This document shows, one piece after another, positions 1-8,202 of a DNA stretch of 64,000 bases. Where the stretch lies: the NCBI RefSeq assembly GCF_017744695.1, contig NZ_JAGIAS010000011.1, forward strand, positions 1-64,000. Reading direction: 5' to 3'. The notes beneath the pieces were generated by a model. That model was not told the origin of the DNA and searched no databases. It worked only from the letters and a program-made list of their open reading frames with translations. This stretch comes from Dyadobacter sp. Its GTDB lineage: Bacteria; Bacteroidota; Bacteroidia; Cytophagales; Spirosomataceae. The position numbers were made by a program, and so were the translations under genes. Each line of letters starts with the position of its first letter. The first letter of the stretch is position 1.

Positions 1-120
1 GAGGATACCCTCGGGTAATAGGACGCGGACTAGGGCTAAATAGGACTCTTGCAATGCATTAAATATTGATTCATTGCAAAACAACCACTTTTTTCTCCGC
101 CCCCCAAGTTTTCGGATTGA

Positions 121-856
121 TCCGCGAAACCGCTGGCTGAGGTAACTGCTCGCAAAGAAGTGAAATGGGTGCGTCAGATCGTAAAAATTGGCGTTAAAAA
201 GAAATTTATCTCCTCCAACCCGATGGAAGGCTTCAAGTGCTCTGGCGGCGATGTAGAGGTAATTCCGCTAGAATTTTGGCAGGTCGAGAAAATCCAGCAA
301 AAGCAATTCAGCGTAGACCGGATTTCTGAGGTTCGTGATGCATTCATTTTCCAGTGCTTTACCGGTTTCGCCTACCAGGATATTTACGATCTGAGTCCAG
401 AAAACGTCGTTCTAGTCGGACCTAAAAAAGAGCTGGCTTGTCAAGCACCGCGGAAAGACAGAGGTCGGCGAAATGGTGCCCATTCTGCCGATCGTCGACC
501 AACTGATATCTAAATACCAGAACCATCCTTACTGTCTTGCCAATCGCAAGTTAATCCCGGTAAACAGCAACTACCGCTACAACGTGTATTTGAAAGACAT
601 TGCCCAGCTGTGTGAAATTCGGGATGTTAGTGGAAGTATCAGAAGGCTCGATACACATGACGCCCGACATTTCTTCGCAGATATGATGCTTAACAATGGC
701 GTTCCTCTGGAAGATGTCAGCAAAATGCTAGGCCATCGAAGCATTAGAACAACGATGCGGTACTGTCGAGTGAGAAAGTCGAGGATTAGCGCGAATGTTG
801 CACTAGTGAGGAACAAGTTGTTTACCACGGCAGGTAAGCTCCGGCAAGCGTCGTAA
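121..856 (+). pseudogene. Tyrosine recombinase (phage-type integrase) remnant, truncated and frameshifted
   Basis: Two overlapping frames together read as the SAM-like and catalytic domains of a Bacteroidota tyrosine integrase. The first frame runs open from a stop at 118-120 through a GTG at 160 and covers the core-binding part plus the FTGFAYQDI stretch. After about position 430 the homology moves to the other frame (WLVKHRGKTEVGEMVPILP). That frame carries the catalytic box THDARHFFA, then LGHRSIRTT and the presumed nucleophile Tyr in MRYCRV. The N-terminal arm-binding region and a normal start are missing, so the gene is broken at both the 5' end and the middle. Such enzymes integrate conjugative elements or transposons. 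Here it is probably a scar of an element that brought the adjoining accessory genes; that last point is inference. Confidence 0.75.
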
Positions 857-1294
857 CCCTCAGGCGTTCTTGTGCGGTCGGACCCACAAACCGGGCCGCA
901 CTGACGAACTATCCAAGTTATAGCCAGAAACTAAGATAAGTTCTAACAAACCGAAGGTCATTTGCACGAACATTGAATTATCCCTTAAATTCTGAATCAC
1001 CCTGTTATAAAAAGAACCGAGCACTTACTCACCTATTATGCTTGATAAATTAACAAAAAATCTTCTCGGAAAGCAAGCTGGTGGGTAACACAACCCATTT
1101 CGTGTGAGATGGTATTACTAACGAACCATTGTACCGCCGGCAGAAAAAGCGACCGCTTTTTCTTGTAAAGCAGCACAATATTATCCCCAAAGGGCGAAAT
1201 TAAGAGCGCTCCGATGATGGTTATGCGGAATCGTGGAATGAGCATGTACATCTACAATTCTCCATTAGAATTGTAGTATAGCCTGTAAAGTTTA
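857..1294. other. Intergenic stretch with one hairpin
   Basis: I see no convincing gene between the integrase remnant and the IS element. A 71-codon reverse ORF (1036-1251) has no recognisable motif. A perfect 9-bp inverted repeat, CTACAATTC and GAATTGTAG with a 7-base loop, lies at 1252-1276, just outside the IS left end. It could be a weak terminator or a chance structure. Confidence 0.4.
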
Positions 1295-1311
1295 GAGCGT
1301 GTTGGGATTTC

Positions 1312-1587
1312 TTAGATAGGGTTGATTTCTTGGCTTATGGCTCGCAGTATCGATGATAATCTATCTAAGTCAGAGGCTGATACAGCACCGTCTTCATGTA
1401 GCAATCGTTGTAAAAAGTACCAATCATCAGCTAATGACCCAACATCGGCATCAGGTTGCCTTGAGAAGTTGGTCCAGTTATCACTACTAATGATCCAGTA
1501 GTTGTCTTCCAGTATCGGAGTTTCATCACCTAGAAAATCTATTAGTTTCTGCGCCAAGATTTTTAGGTCTCCTTTTTTAATAATCAT
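1312..1587 (-). CDS. Hypothetical protein, passenger ORF inside the IS
   Basis: This is an unrecognised acidic protein of 91 residues if the Met at 1587 is used; an upstream Met at 1695 would give 127 residues. The longer N-terminus reads less like protein, so the internal start is preferred. The body is rich in Asp, Leu and aromatic residues (KLIDFLGDETPILEDNYW, then LADDWYFLQRLL). It has no signal peptide or membrane segment and looks like a small helical cytosolic protein. It is convergent with nothing and divergent from the transposase, and lies wholly between the element's inverted repeats. It may be cargo, or host sequence captured during a rearrangement of the element. No function is assigned. 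Confidence 0.45.
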   Translation of the reverse strand: MIIKKGDLKILAQKLIDFLGDETPILEDNYWIISSDNWTNFSRQPDADVGSLADDWYFLQRLLHEDGAVSASDLDRLSSILRAISQEINPI

Positions 1588-1780
1588 CGGCAAATCTTGT
1601 TTTTGCTGACAGCCAGCTTGAAAATTGGGAAAAACTGGTAGCGGCGTCATCTTTGCGGTCGCCAAACTACAAAAACGATGACCAAGCAGTATCATTTACT
1701 GACGGCACGGGCCGCCCCGCGACTACCAGTGGGCTGTAATTTCGCCTTTTTTTAACCTTAAACGCAAACGCCAACATGAT

Positions 1781-2473
1781 TTGCGCCAGATTGTTAATGC
1801 AATTCTTTGGCTGCTACGATCAGGCTGTCAATGGCGAAATCTAACTGATCACTGGCCACATTGGCAGGCCGTCTATTATTACTTTGATCGATGGAAAACG
1901 GATGGAACCTTTGAGAAAATTAATTGGGTTCTTAATAAGCTGGATCGAGAACGAGTTGGTAAAAAGAGCTACCCTTCTCTATTATGTATTGATTCACAAA
2001 GCGTTAAGCTGAATCCCATGATTTGCGAACATCGGGGGACAGATCCACATAAGCGAATAAATGGCCGCAAACGTCAACTGGTTGTTGATACGCAAGGTCG
2101 CTTATGGGTAGCCCAAGTACACACAGCTACCGACGGAGACGGTCCGGCAGCTGTCGCGATGATTAAAACAATACTTTGGGTTGCTGGTGATCGATTAGAA
2201 AAAGTATTGGGCGATCAGGCCTATAACGGAGTCTTCGCTAGCGAGTTGGCCAAATGGAGTATCGATTTCAAAAAAGCGACGCGGCCTGAATCATCTCGCG
2301 GCTTTGTCCCAGTAGCTAAGCGGTGGGTCGTAGAGCGAACAATTGCCTGGACTAATTATTTCCGACGTGTTGTCAAAGACTATGAGTACACAATATCTTC
2401 TTCTGTTAGTTGGCTGTATTTGGCCAATATTCAATTAATGTTACAGCGCGTTCCGAAAGGAGGCCAAATCTAA
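1781..2473 (+). CDS. IS5 family transposase (DDE type), start probably disrupted
   Basis: The protein cuts and rejoins the element's ends. The N-terminal part has the IS5-type helical region (ILWLLRSGCQWRNL). The catalytic triad is visible as Asp in CIDSQSVK, Asp in VLGDQAYNG and Glu in RWVVERTIAWTNYFRR. TTG at 1781 is the only usable start in frame. However, recognisable transposase sequence (QWAVISPFF) continues upstream in the same frame to about 1721, before an in-frame TGA at 1700. The true first dozen residues are therefore missing or frame-disrupted, possibly by the event that introduced the passenger ORF. Whether the copy still transposes is uncertain. The stop lies 15 bases before the right inverted repeat. 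Confidence 0.8.
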   Translation: MRQIVNAILWLLRSGCQWRNLTDHWPHWQAVYYYFDRWKTDGTFEKINWVLNKLDRERVGKKSYPSLLCIDSQSVKLNPMICEHRGTDPHKRINGRKRQLVVDTQGRLWVAQVHTATDGDGPAAVAMIKTILWVAGDRLEKVLGDQAYNGVFASELAKWSIDFKKATRPESSRGFVPVAKRWVVERTIAWTNYFRRVVKDYEYTISSSVSWLYLANIQLMLQRVPKGGQI

Positions 2474-2491
2474 TTTCCCAACACACTCTTA

Positions 2492-2745
2492 ACAATACTT
2501 TCTTTTTCTCGCCGGTTTGATCAATCGTCAAAGCGTGAGCTTTAAACTTTATATTCAACAGTTTTAGAGGAAAAGATAACCGTAGCCCAAACTGTCATTT
2601 CACTAAACGGAATCATGATAAATTGGTACATAAGTTATATGCATAACATCATCTATCTAGCGACAGATCAAAGCTTCTAAAAATAGCTACTTATTTGGAG
2701 ATTCTGATTTCAAAATTATTTGAATATGCCGAACACCGCGTGCAC
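2492..2745. other. Intergenic, no feature seen
   Basis: AT-rich sequence between the IS right end and the stop of the reverse-strand LuxR-type gene. No gene, RNA or clear terminator was found. Confidence 0.4.
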
Positions 2746-3042
2746 TCATTGTATATCTCTCTGCACACTAGCCCATGATTTCACTGTCCATAGGTACAAC
2801 AATCGACGAAATTCAGTTTTTCCGCTCACCTCTAGCTTGCGAATAATATTCTTCCTGTGTCGTTTAACTGTTTCGAAGGCGATATTCAACGAATCGGCGA
2901 TTTCCTTACAAGAGTAATCATTGAGAGTCATTAATAGTATCTTGCGTTCTTGTGGAGTCAATTGTGCAACAGCAGGAACGTCGATAGGGGAAGGTAAATT
3001 ATATCTAGGCGTTAAGGAACTGATAATCATATTATTAAACAT
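2746..3042 (-). CDS. Small LuxR/GerE-type helix-turn-helix regulator
   Basis: This is a DNA-binding protein of about 98 residues. The C-terminal half is a GerE helix-turn-helix: LTPQERKILL, then CKEIADSLNIAFETVKRHRK and a final helix NIIRKLEVSGKTEF, the usual order for LuxR-type output domains. The Met at 3042 (or 3030) is chosen because the upstream in-frame extension to 3201 is a low-quality hydrophobic run. There is no receiver or sensor domain, so this is either an orphan short regulator or the tail of a larger sensor lost by rearrangement next to the IS. Target genes cannot be read from the sequence; the RHS locus starts about 530 bases away on the opposite strand. Confidence 0.65.
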   Translation of the reverse strand: MFNNMIISSLTPRYNLPSPIDVPAVAQLTPQERKILLMTLNDYSCKEIADSLNIAFETVKRHRKNIIRKLEVSGKTEFRRLLYLWTVKSWASVQRDIQ

Positions 3043-3572
3043 TTTGTTAATGAGATAGAGTAGTGATCTAGCATTCAATCGTTTGAATGCTAATAAAAAA
3101 AGAATATTAATTAAGCTTAATGTGTTCCAACACATTTGATTGAAAATAGTTCTACAAAGCAAATTCACAGGCGCAATAATTGCAATTACCCCTAGGGGCA
3201 ATTTAGGAGCAGTTTAGGGTAAGCAAATGCCTTAGAAATGAATAGTTTGCTGCTTTTGGGACAGCTAAAGACAGCCGCACTACTTAGAGCCTGCAATTTT
3301 TATTATTTCATCGATACAAAACGCGTTCTTTTGAAGGCGCAGAAGACTAGTTACCATTTCCAATTTTCAGTTCTTTCCTTTATTAATAGACTGATACATT
3401 TCCTGGTAAGTTAAGGCTTTGCCTCGGTACTTGTACCCCTAAAACACCCCCAACTTGCCCCTTCCGGGTGATTGAAACCCGACGCGGAGAACCTCAACTT
3501 TGTCCTCCAAATAGTGCCTGCCAACACTTGCACTGAGGACATTTTCCAAATTTTTTCCGCGAAGCCTTGCGT
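3043..3572. other. Upstream region of RHS gene, no gene seen
   Basis: This 530-base divergent region separates the LuxR-type gene from the RHS-type gene and should hold both promoters. No confident promoter, RNA or coding feature was recognised. A weak CAACTTTG resembling the Bacteroidota -7 box lies near 3506. Confidence 0.35.
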
Positions 3573-4484
3573 ATGAATCATCTTTATCGATGGCTGGCCC
3601 TGAGTTGGCTGGCTACTACCTCCTATTTGGGCCTGGCACAGACTCCCACGGCCAATTACATTATCAGCCGCACCTACAAGCAGGCTGGCGTTAACGAAAA
3701 CCTGGCTGGCGCCAACTTTACTGCCACGGCCAATCAGGCTACCAGCCAGGTCTCCTACTTCGATGGGCTTGGCAAGCCGACCCAACATGTAGCCGCTTTT
3801 GAAGCAGGGTCTAAGGCTGATATTGTCACAATAACAGAGTATGACGCGTTACAACGACCCGTCAGGACATTTTTACCGACACCGATGAGCTCCAATGGTG
3901 GACAACTTCGGGCGGGGGCGGATGTTAAAACCGCAGCTAAGGATTATTACACCAGTTCTACAAAGGTGTCGGCTCCGATTGCAGCTAATGCACAACCGGA
4001 AACATTTTCAACTCAAACTTTTTACGAAAGCGCGCCGCTCAACCGGGTCATCGGAAGTAAAGCGCCGGGGGCTACCGGCAATTCCACGCAGTTCCATGGT
4101 GTAAACGTAGCCGATGAAGTCAAATACTACCGCGCCAACGGCGCAGCTCTTACCGATATTGAATTGAACAGCACATATGCGGCTGGCGAATTGACTTATA
4201 CGCGTACTGTTGACGAGGCAGGTGGCAGCGTGACCCAGTACCAGGATCGGCTTGGCCGGATCGTTCTTAAGCGGACACTTACCAGCAAAATTGTTCAGGG
4301 CGCAGCCCAGGATATCAATCTGGACACGTATTATGCCTACGATGAGAAAAGTCAGCTTCGGGCAGTACTTCAACCGGGCTATCAAAACGAAGCGGAACTG
4401 AGTCGGCACGCATTCCTGTACCGTTACGACGAATACGGACGAGTAGTTGAAAAAAACTGCCTGGCAGCAACGCCGGCAAAATAG
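3573..4484 (+). CDS. DUF6443/RHS-type secreted protein, N-terminal fragment
   Basis: This is the N-terminal part of a large cell-surface RHS/YD-repeat protein, the scaffold of Bacteroidota polymorphic toxins. ATG at 3573 is preferred over TTG at 3567 because it begins a signal peptide (hydrophobic WLALSWLATTSYLGLA, then Gln-Thr-Pro). The mature start (NYIISRTYKQ, then SYFDGLGKPTQHVAAF) is the DUF6443 pattern, followed by YD-type repeats (YDALQRPVRTF, DRLGRIVLK, YAYDEKSQL, YRYDEYGRV). The frame ends early at 4484, just after an A7 run at 4450-4456. Conserved RHS sequence continues without loss in the -1 frame, so this and the next entry were or are one gene of about 1,060 codons. Confidence 0.8.
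   Translation: MNHLYRWLALSWLATTSYLGLAQTPTANYIISRTYKQAGVNENLAGANFTATANQATSQVSYFDGLGKPTQHVAAFEAGSKADIVTITEYDALQRPVRTFLPTPMSSNGGQLRAGADVKTAAKDYYTSSTKVSAPIAANAQPETFSTQTFYESAPLNRVIGSKAPGATGNSTQFHGVNVADEVKYYRANGAALTDIELNSTYAAGELTYTRTVDEAGGSVTQYQDRLGRIVLKRTLTSKIVQGAAQDINLDTYYAYDEKSQLRAVLQPGYQNEAELSRHAFLYRYDEYGRVVEKNCLAATPAK
4449..4458 (+). other. A7 tract / A-AAA-AAC frameshift site joining the two RHS halves
   Basis: In the upstream frame the codons read GAA AAA AAC. A slip back by one base on the A run re-reads them as GAA AAA AAA and continues CTG CCT GGC into LPGSNAGKIDYIGTTGLPKS, which joins perfectly to the downstream RHS frame. A AAA AAC has the X XXY YYZ form of a -1 slippery heptamer. The alternatives are a one-base contraction of an A8 tract (phase variation or decay) or a sequencing error. 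Confidence 0.6.
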
Positions 4485-4579
4485 ATTATATCGGTACCAC
4501 GGGCTTACCCAAAAGCAGTACCGATGGCCGTGGGCAGAAGTTTTATTATACCTACGACAACCTTAATCGTCAGATCGAG

Positions 4580-6763
4580 ATGGGCCTGTGTAAGGATGGC
4601 AACTGCGACACCCCGGAACCGCTGCTGAAGACCTACTACGACAACTACGCATTCACACCCTTTAAAAATTATGCCGCCGAGCCTGGCATGACCGGTGTTG
4701 CCTTTGCGCAAACCCCTACGGCCAATCGTATCGGTTTGAATACCGGCCAGTCTGCCAGGGTGTTGCTACCTGGTGGTGATTATGGCCCCTGGTTGCAGAC
4801 CGTGATCTACTACGATGACAAGCAGCGGGTGATCCAGACACTACGTCAATTGTACGGATTTAGCAGCAGTGCTTTTGAGCGTGTAAGCTATAAGCTGGCA
4901 TTCGATAGCAAGCCCGAGCAGGAATGGACTACCCAGGAAACCGGCAGTGTAACCTACAAGCTGGCCAAGACGTTTACCTACGATCATGGTGACCGGCTTA
5001 GCAAGACCGATGTGATACTTTATGAAGGAGATGTCCAGAAAAAAACTTACACTCAGGCGGAACAGCTTTTTAATGAAGTGGGTCAGATGGGTACTAAATC
5101 CCTGCACGCAGGAGTACAAATTCTCGGCTACAAGTACACGCCCAGGGGCTGGCTCGGTAATCAGCAAACAAGCACTGGGCAACCTTTTTCATTAGGTCTG
5201 AATTATCAGGACAATGGAAACATCAACAGCTTGTCGTGGGCAACCAAAAGCAATAGTGGCGGAATGAATTTAAGCTACGACAAGTCCAGCCGACTGACGG
5301 GGGCCACGGGTACTGGTAATTTCGCGAACTACGACGAATCGCCCATCAGCTACGACGCTAACGGAAACCTGGAAAGCCTGACCCGCAGATACAATAACAC
5401 GCCCATTGACCAATTAAGCTATCTGTATCGCGGCAATCAATTGCACCGCGTCAACGACTCGCAGGATAATCAGAGCCAACCCGTTAAAGGATTTCTCAAC
5501 GGAGCCAACGCGGACGACGAGTTTGTCTACGACGGCAATGGAAACCTGGTTCGTGATTTTAACCGGGGTATAGGAAATAGTGCTACCGACGGGATCAATT
5601 ACAACGTATTGAACCTACCCCGCCGCGTGGTGCGCAACAATCGCACAGTGCAGTACACATATGATGCCAATGGAGTAAAACTTAAGAGTGAAGCTCCGGA
5701 TAATGTCAATACATACTATGCGGGGACGTTCGAGTATCGCGCAGAGAACAGCTTGTTACGTATTGGTGTAGAAGAAGGCCAGATTGTCAAAGACGGGACA
5801 AACTTCCTGCCTCAATACTATCTGCGGGATCATCTGGGAAACGTTCGTTCAGTAATGGATGAGTTTGGCAATGTAGTCCAGGAGACAGAATATTACGCAT
5901 TTGGGTTAGCGATTTCTAGGACGGCTGGGGCAAATAAGTATCTTTACAACGGGAAGGAGAAACAGCCAGAGACAAACTGGCTCGACTATGGAGCTAGGAT
6001 GTATGACCCGACGATAGGACGGTGGGGGGTGATTGATCCGTTAACGGATGAGCAAGAGGCTTGGAGCCCATACCACTATACTTATAATAGTCCGGTCAAT
6101 TATGTCGATTTGTATGGCTTAAGTCCATCTGGCACCATAGCTGAATGTCCGACTTGTCCCGATGATAAAAAATATGATGAATACAGGGATAGTAAATCAC
6201 TTTTTACATATGACAAAAAAACAGGTATAGTGTTGAATGGAGATGGCACGGGAGCAACTATCTATGGTCAAAGAAATCAAGAATCCACTTTCTCTGGTTG
6301 GGGACACCTAATTGGACTCGGCGTTGGGCTGCCGGCTGTTGAAATTCCCAAAAAATGGTTGGGGAAAGCTACCGTAGGTGATGCATCTAAGGTCACTACT
6401 CCTATCTCTTATTTAAGCAATAAATTAGCAGAAAGTCAAAGATTACAAAGGCTTCTAGGTTATCGGAATCTGATGTCACAGAGGCTTTTTACCCACACTA
6501 GGATGATCAACGGTCAAATGGTCCGTTTTAAAACGAATCTATTAGGCAGGTATGTAGGTAGATGGCTCGGATTTGGTCTTGCTCGGACAAGCTTGGCTAT
6601 CACAGTATACGATATTCTAGACACGGCAAATACTAATTTTCAGAATATGTCGCTTGAAGACCAAACACAGCTTTTACAAACTGGCCAAATGTCCGGATCC
6701 TTCATACCGAATGAGCTCTTGCAACAGCAGCGAGAAATGGTGAAATCTACTAATAATAATTGA
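4580..6763 (+). CDS. RHS repeat-associated core protein with variable C-terminal (toxin) region
   Basis: This is the main part of the RHS protein. ATG 4580 is the first Met, but homologous sequence extends back in this frame to 4457 at the A7 tract. Residues about 80-400 hold YD repeats (YDANGNLESL, YDGNGNLVRDF, YTYDANGVKL). Residues about 414-513 are the conserved RHS core: LRDHLGNVRSVMDEFGN, ETEYYAFGLA, YLYNGKEKQ, DYGARMYDPTIGRW, then NSPVNYVDLYGLSP. The last 210 residues are the variable tip, which in this family is a toxin released into rival cells. It has two hydrophobic stretches (HLIGLGVGLPAVEI and LGFGLARTSLAITVYDIL) and no catalytic motif that I recognise. Base composition becomes clearly AT-richer after the core, as expected for swapped tips. 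DUF1493 follows 16 bases later. Confidence 0.85.
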   Translation: MGLCKDGNCDTPEPLLKTYYDNYAFTPFKNYAAEPGMTGVAFAQTPTANRIGLNTGQSARVLLPGGDYGPWLQTVIYYDDKQRVIQTLRQLYGFSSSAFERVSYKLAFDSKPEQEWTTQETGSVTYKLAKTFTYDHGDRLSKTDVILYEGDVQKKTYTQAEQLFNEVGQMGTKSLHAGVQILGYKYTPRGWLGNQQTSTGQPFSLGLNYQDNGNINSLSWATKSNSGGMNLSYDKSSRLTGATGTGNFANYDESPISYDANGNLESLTRRYNNTPIDQLSYLYRGNQLHRVNDSQDNQSQPVKGFLNGANADDEFVYDGNGNLVRDFNRGIGNSATDGINYNVLNLPRRVVRNNRTVQYTYDANGVKLKSEAPDNVNTYYAGTFEYRAENSLLRIGVEEGQIVKDGTNFLPQYYLRDHLGNVRSVMDEFGNVVQETEYYAFGLAISRTAGANKYLYNGKEKQPETNWLDYGARMYDPTIGRWGVIDPLTDEQEAWSPYHYTYNSPVNYVDLYGLSPSGTIAECPTCPDDKKYDEYRDSKSLFTYDKKTGIVLNGDGTGATIYGQRNQESTFSGWGHLIGLGVGLPAVEIPKKWLGKATVGDASKVTTPISYLSNKLAESQRLQRLLGYRNLMSQRLFTHTRMINGQMVRFKTNLLGRYVGRWLGFGLARTSLAITVYDILDTANTNFQNMSLEDQTQLLQTGQMSGSFIPNELLQQQREMVKSTNNN

Positions 6764-6779
6764 AATTGACGTGGAAGAA

Positions 6780-7064
6780 ATGCATAATAAGGTGCTCCAG
6801 TTTTTAGAAGAGGTCGCAAGTGTGGATATACGTGATCTTGATGTTGATAGTAGTATAGAATTGGATTTAGGTATCACAGGTGACGATGCTGATGAGTTAA
6901 TATACTCATTTGCGGAAAGGTTTCGTGTCGATATAAGCGGGTTTGATATTGATAAATATTTTCATTCGGAACCTAGTATATTTTCATTTAGGATTGAGTC
7001 GGAGAAAATGAGATTTTCGATTAAGGACTTGATTGTGGCGGCGGGGACAAAAATTCTAACTTAG
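6780..7064 (+). CDS. DUF1493 family protein, likely RHS partner/immunity protein
   Basis: This is an acidic protein of 94 residues with an acyl-carrier-like helical layout: a helix with FLEEVASV, the stretch DVDSSIELDLGITGDDADEL, then FAERFRVDISGFDIDKYFHSEP. This matches DUF1493, a family with ACP-like folds often found beside RHS and other contact-dependent toxins. The usual phosphopantetheine serine motif (DSL) is absent; the equivalent turn reads GDDADE, so a carrier role is unlikely. ATG 6780 is preferred to GTG 6771. It lies immediately downstream of the RHS variable tip and is probably translated with it. The immunity role is inferred from position; no toxin binding can be read from sequence. 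Confidence 0.65.
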   Translation: MHNKVLQFLEEVASVDIRDLDVDSSIELDLGITGDDADELIYSFAERFRVDISGFDIDKYFHSEPSIFSFRIESEKMRFSIKDLIVAAGTKILT

Positions 7065-7215
7065 GTAAAGTTGCTTGGGTTAGTGCTCGTTCCTTACTGG
7101 ATTTATCTAAGCGTCGACTCCACCCGTAAAGTGCTCTCACGCTCTTTAAACGTGGTTCGTTTGCAGAAAAGAGGCTTTTTGAAGGAACTACAGGGTTTAT
7201 CAGCCGTTAAAATAC

Positions 7216-7258
7216 AAAGCCCTGACAAGCCACATCGAATGCTTGTCAGGGCTTTTTT
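7216..7258 (+). terminator. Strong rho-independent terminator
   Basis: A perfect 15-bp stem (AAAGCCCTGACAAGC at 7216-7230 and its complement at 7241-7255) has a 10-base loop and runs straight into a T tract at 7253-7258. It would end the RHS-DUF1493 transcript. It also sits right at the start of the next, broken toxin-tip cassette, so that cassette is not co-transcribed with the RHS gene. Confidence 0.85.
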
Positions 7259-7861
7259 GCTGTCCAGCAGGCGCAGGAATTATTGGGCGTAAGCCTACTT
7301 GGTTTTAAAATCACGGATGACAGGAAAGTGATATTGTAACAATAACTCCACGAAAAAATGACTATTCCTACACTGTAGCAGATATTCTTTACCAAGAACA
7401 AGTAAATGCATTTAGCCCGTGGACTCCGGATGCGTTTGCAATACATGCAACTGGTAGCGTCGGTGGTTTTGGGGGAGAGGCGTCGTTTAGCGCTGGAATT
7501 GCCATGGATCCATATGGAATTACCCCATATATTTCCGAAGGTGTTGGTGTTGGACCCTCGCTACCTGGATTTCTTTATCATTTCAGGTGTTGGCACTAGA
7601 AAAGACAAATATGGGTATGCCAAGCTCACTTGAATATATAAAGGCGGAAAGTATAGGGATAGGAGGCTCAGGCTTGGCCGGTGTTGGGTTTGTTGGTGGG
7701 ATCTCGCAATCTGCCTTAAACAATAGAGGTATGTATGAACCTGGACGCGGCTTTAGGGCTTACGGGGTTGGACTGGGGGCTGGACTTGCTTGGGGTGCGA
7801 GAGCCAATTTGCATACACACATGCAGCGCTTATTGATTTTAAAACAAGACCCGTAAAATGA
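7259..7861 (+). pseudogene. Displaced RHS-type C-terminal cassette, multiply frameshifted
   Basis: Three frames join into one protein-like stretch. The first piece (AVQQAQELLGVSLLGF, then KITDDRKVIL) breaks near 7335. The second piece (TITPRKNDYSYTVADILY to YISEGVGVGPSLPGF) breaks near 7580. The third piece (MGMPSSLEYIKAESIGIGG, then GRGFRAYGVGLGAGLAWGA) runs to the end. Near 7811-7820 an ACACAC repeat shifts the frame once more. Skipping one CA unit gives HAALIDFKTRPVK and a TGA that overlaps the ATG of the next lipoprotein by four bases, a typical toxin-immunity junction. No Met start, signal or RHS core precedes it. It is best read as an orphan toxin tip left when a new tip replaced it. 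The enzymatic class is unknown; the glycine-rich tail is the only distinctive feature. Confidence 0.65.
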
Positions 7862-8202
7862 AACATGTAACAATTCTTTTGACAATATTTTTCCTATCAG
7901 GGTGTTATCAAATAACTTGTAGAGAATTAAAAGAACGTTTGAGGGATCGGGAGTGTAACATTGTTGCATCTTATACTCCAAACGGAGGAAGAGATTTCTA
8001 TTTAAAGGGGCATGATCCAGTTACAGGCAGACGTTTATTTTATCGAGATCAAGAAGCTTGGTACATTGAGTTTGAGCATAAAATTTCCCCGGGCGACACG
8101 GTTGTAAAAATTAAAGGGGAATTGAGATTTTCGATTCACAAAAAAGAAGGTGTACTTGTTTTCCCATTTGAATGCACGGAGCCATTATATCCACCTAAAT
8201 GA
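7858..8202 (+). CDS. Small lipoprotein, putative immunity protein
   Basis: This 114-residue protein has a short lipoprotein signal (hydrophobic VTILLTIFFLSG followed by Cys16), so the mature protein should be lipid-anchored in the envelope. The rest is charged and beta-rich (NGGRDFYLKGHDP, RRLFYRDQEAWYIEFEHKI, VKIKGELRFSIHKKEGVL), without a named domain that I recognise. The ATG overlaps the TGA of the preceding broken cassette, which suggests it was that tip's cognate immunity gene. It remains intact while the toxin tip is not, the pattern expected for an orphan immunity gene kept for protection. Function is inferred from context only. Confidence 0.65.
   Translation: MKHVTILLTIFFLSGCYQITCRELKERLRDRECNIVASYTPNGGRDFYLKGHDPVTGRRLFYRDQEAWYIEFEHKISPGDTVVKIKGELRFSIHKKEGVLVFPFECTEPLYPPK

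Larger units (their letters stand above)
1295..2488 (+). mobile_element. IS5-type insertion sequence with opposed passenger ORF
   Basis: The left end GAGCGTGTTGGGA (1295-1307) and the right end TCCCAACACACTC (2476-2488) are inverted copies, 12 of 13 bases matching. Both are flanked directly by TTA (1292-1294 and 2489-2491), a short target duplication of the kind IS5-family elements make. The 1.19-kb interior holds a DDE transposase on the plus strand, ending 15 bases before the right end. It also holds a second ORF on the minus strand that occupies the left third and ends close to the left repeat. The family is assigned from the transposase; I cannot name the specific element. Confidence 0.8.

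Noticed and set aside
1036..1251. 71-codon reverse ORF
   Set aside because: It has no motif, no neighbours in operon and a weak composition. It is kept only as a remark in the intergenic entry.
7071..7292. 73-codon forward ORF after DUF1493
   Set aside because: It reads through the strong terminator at 7216-7258, so it is unlikely to be translated as such.
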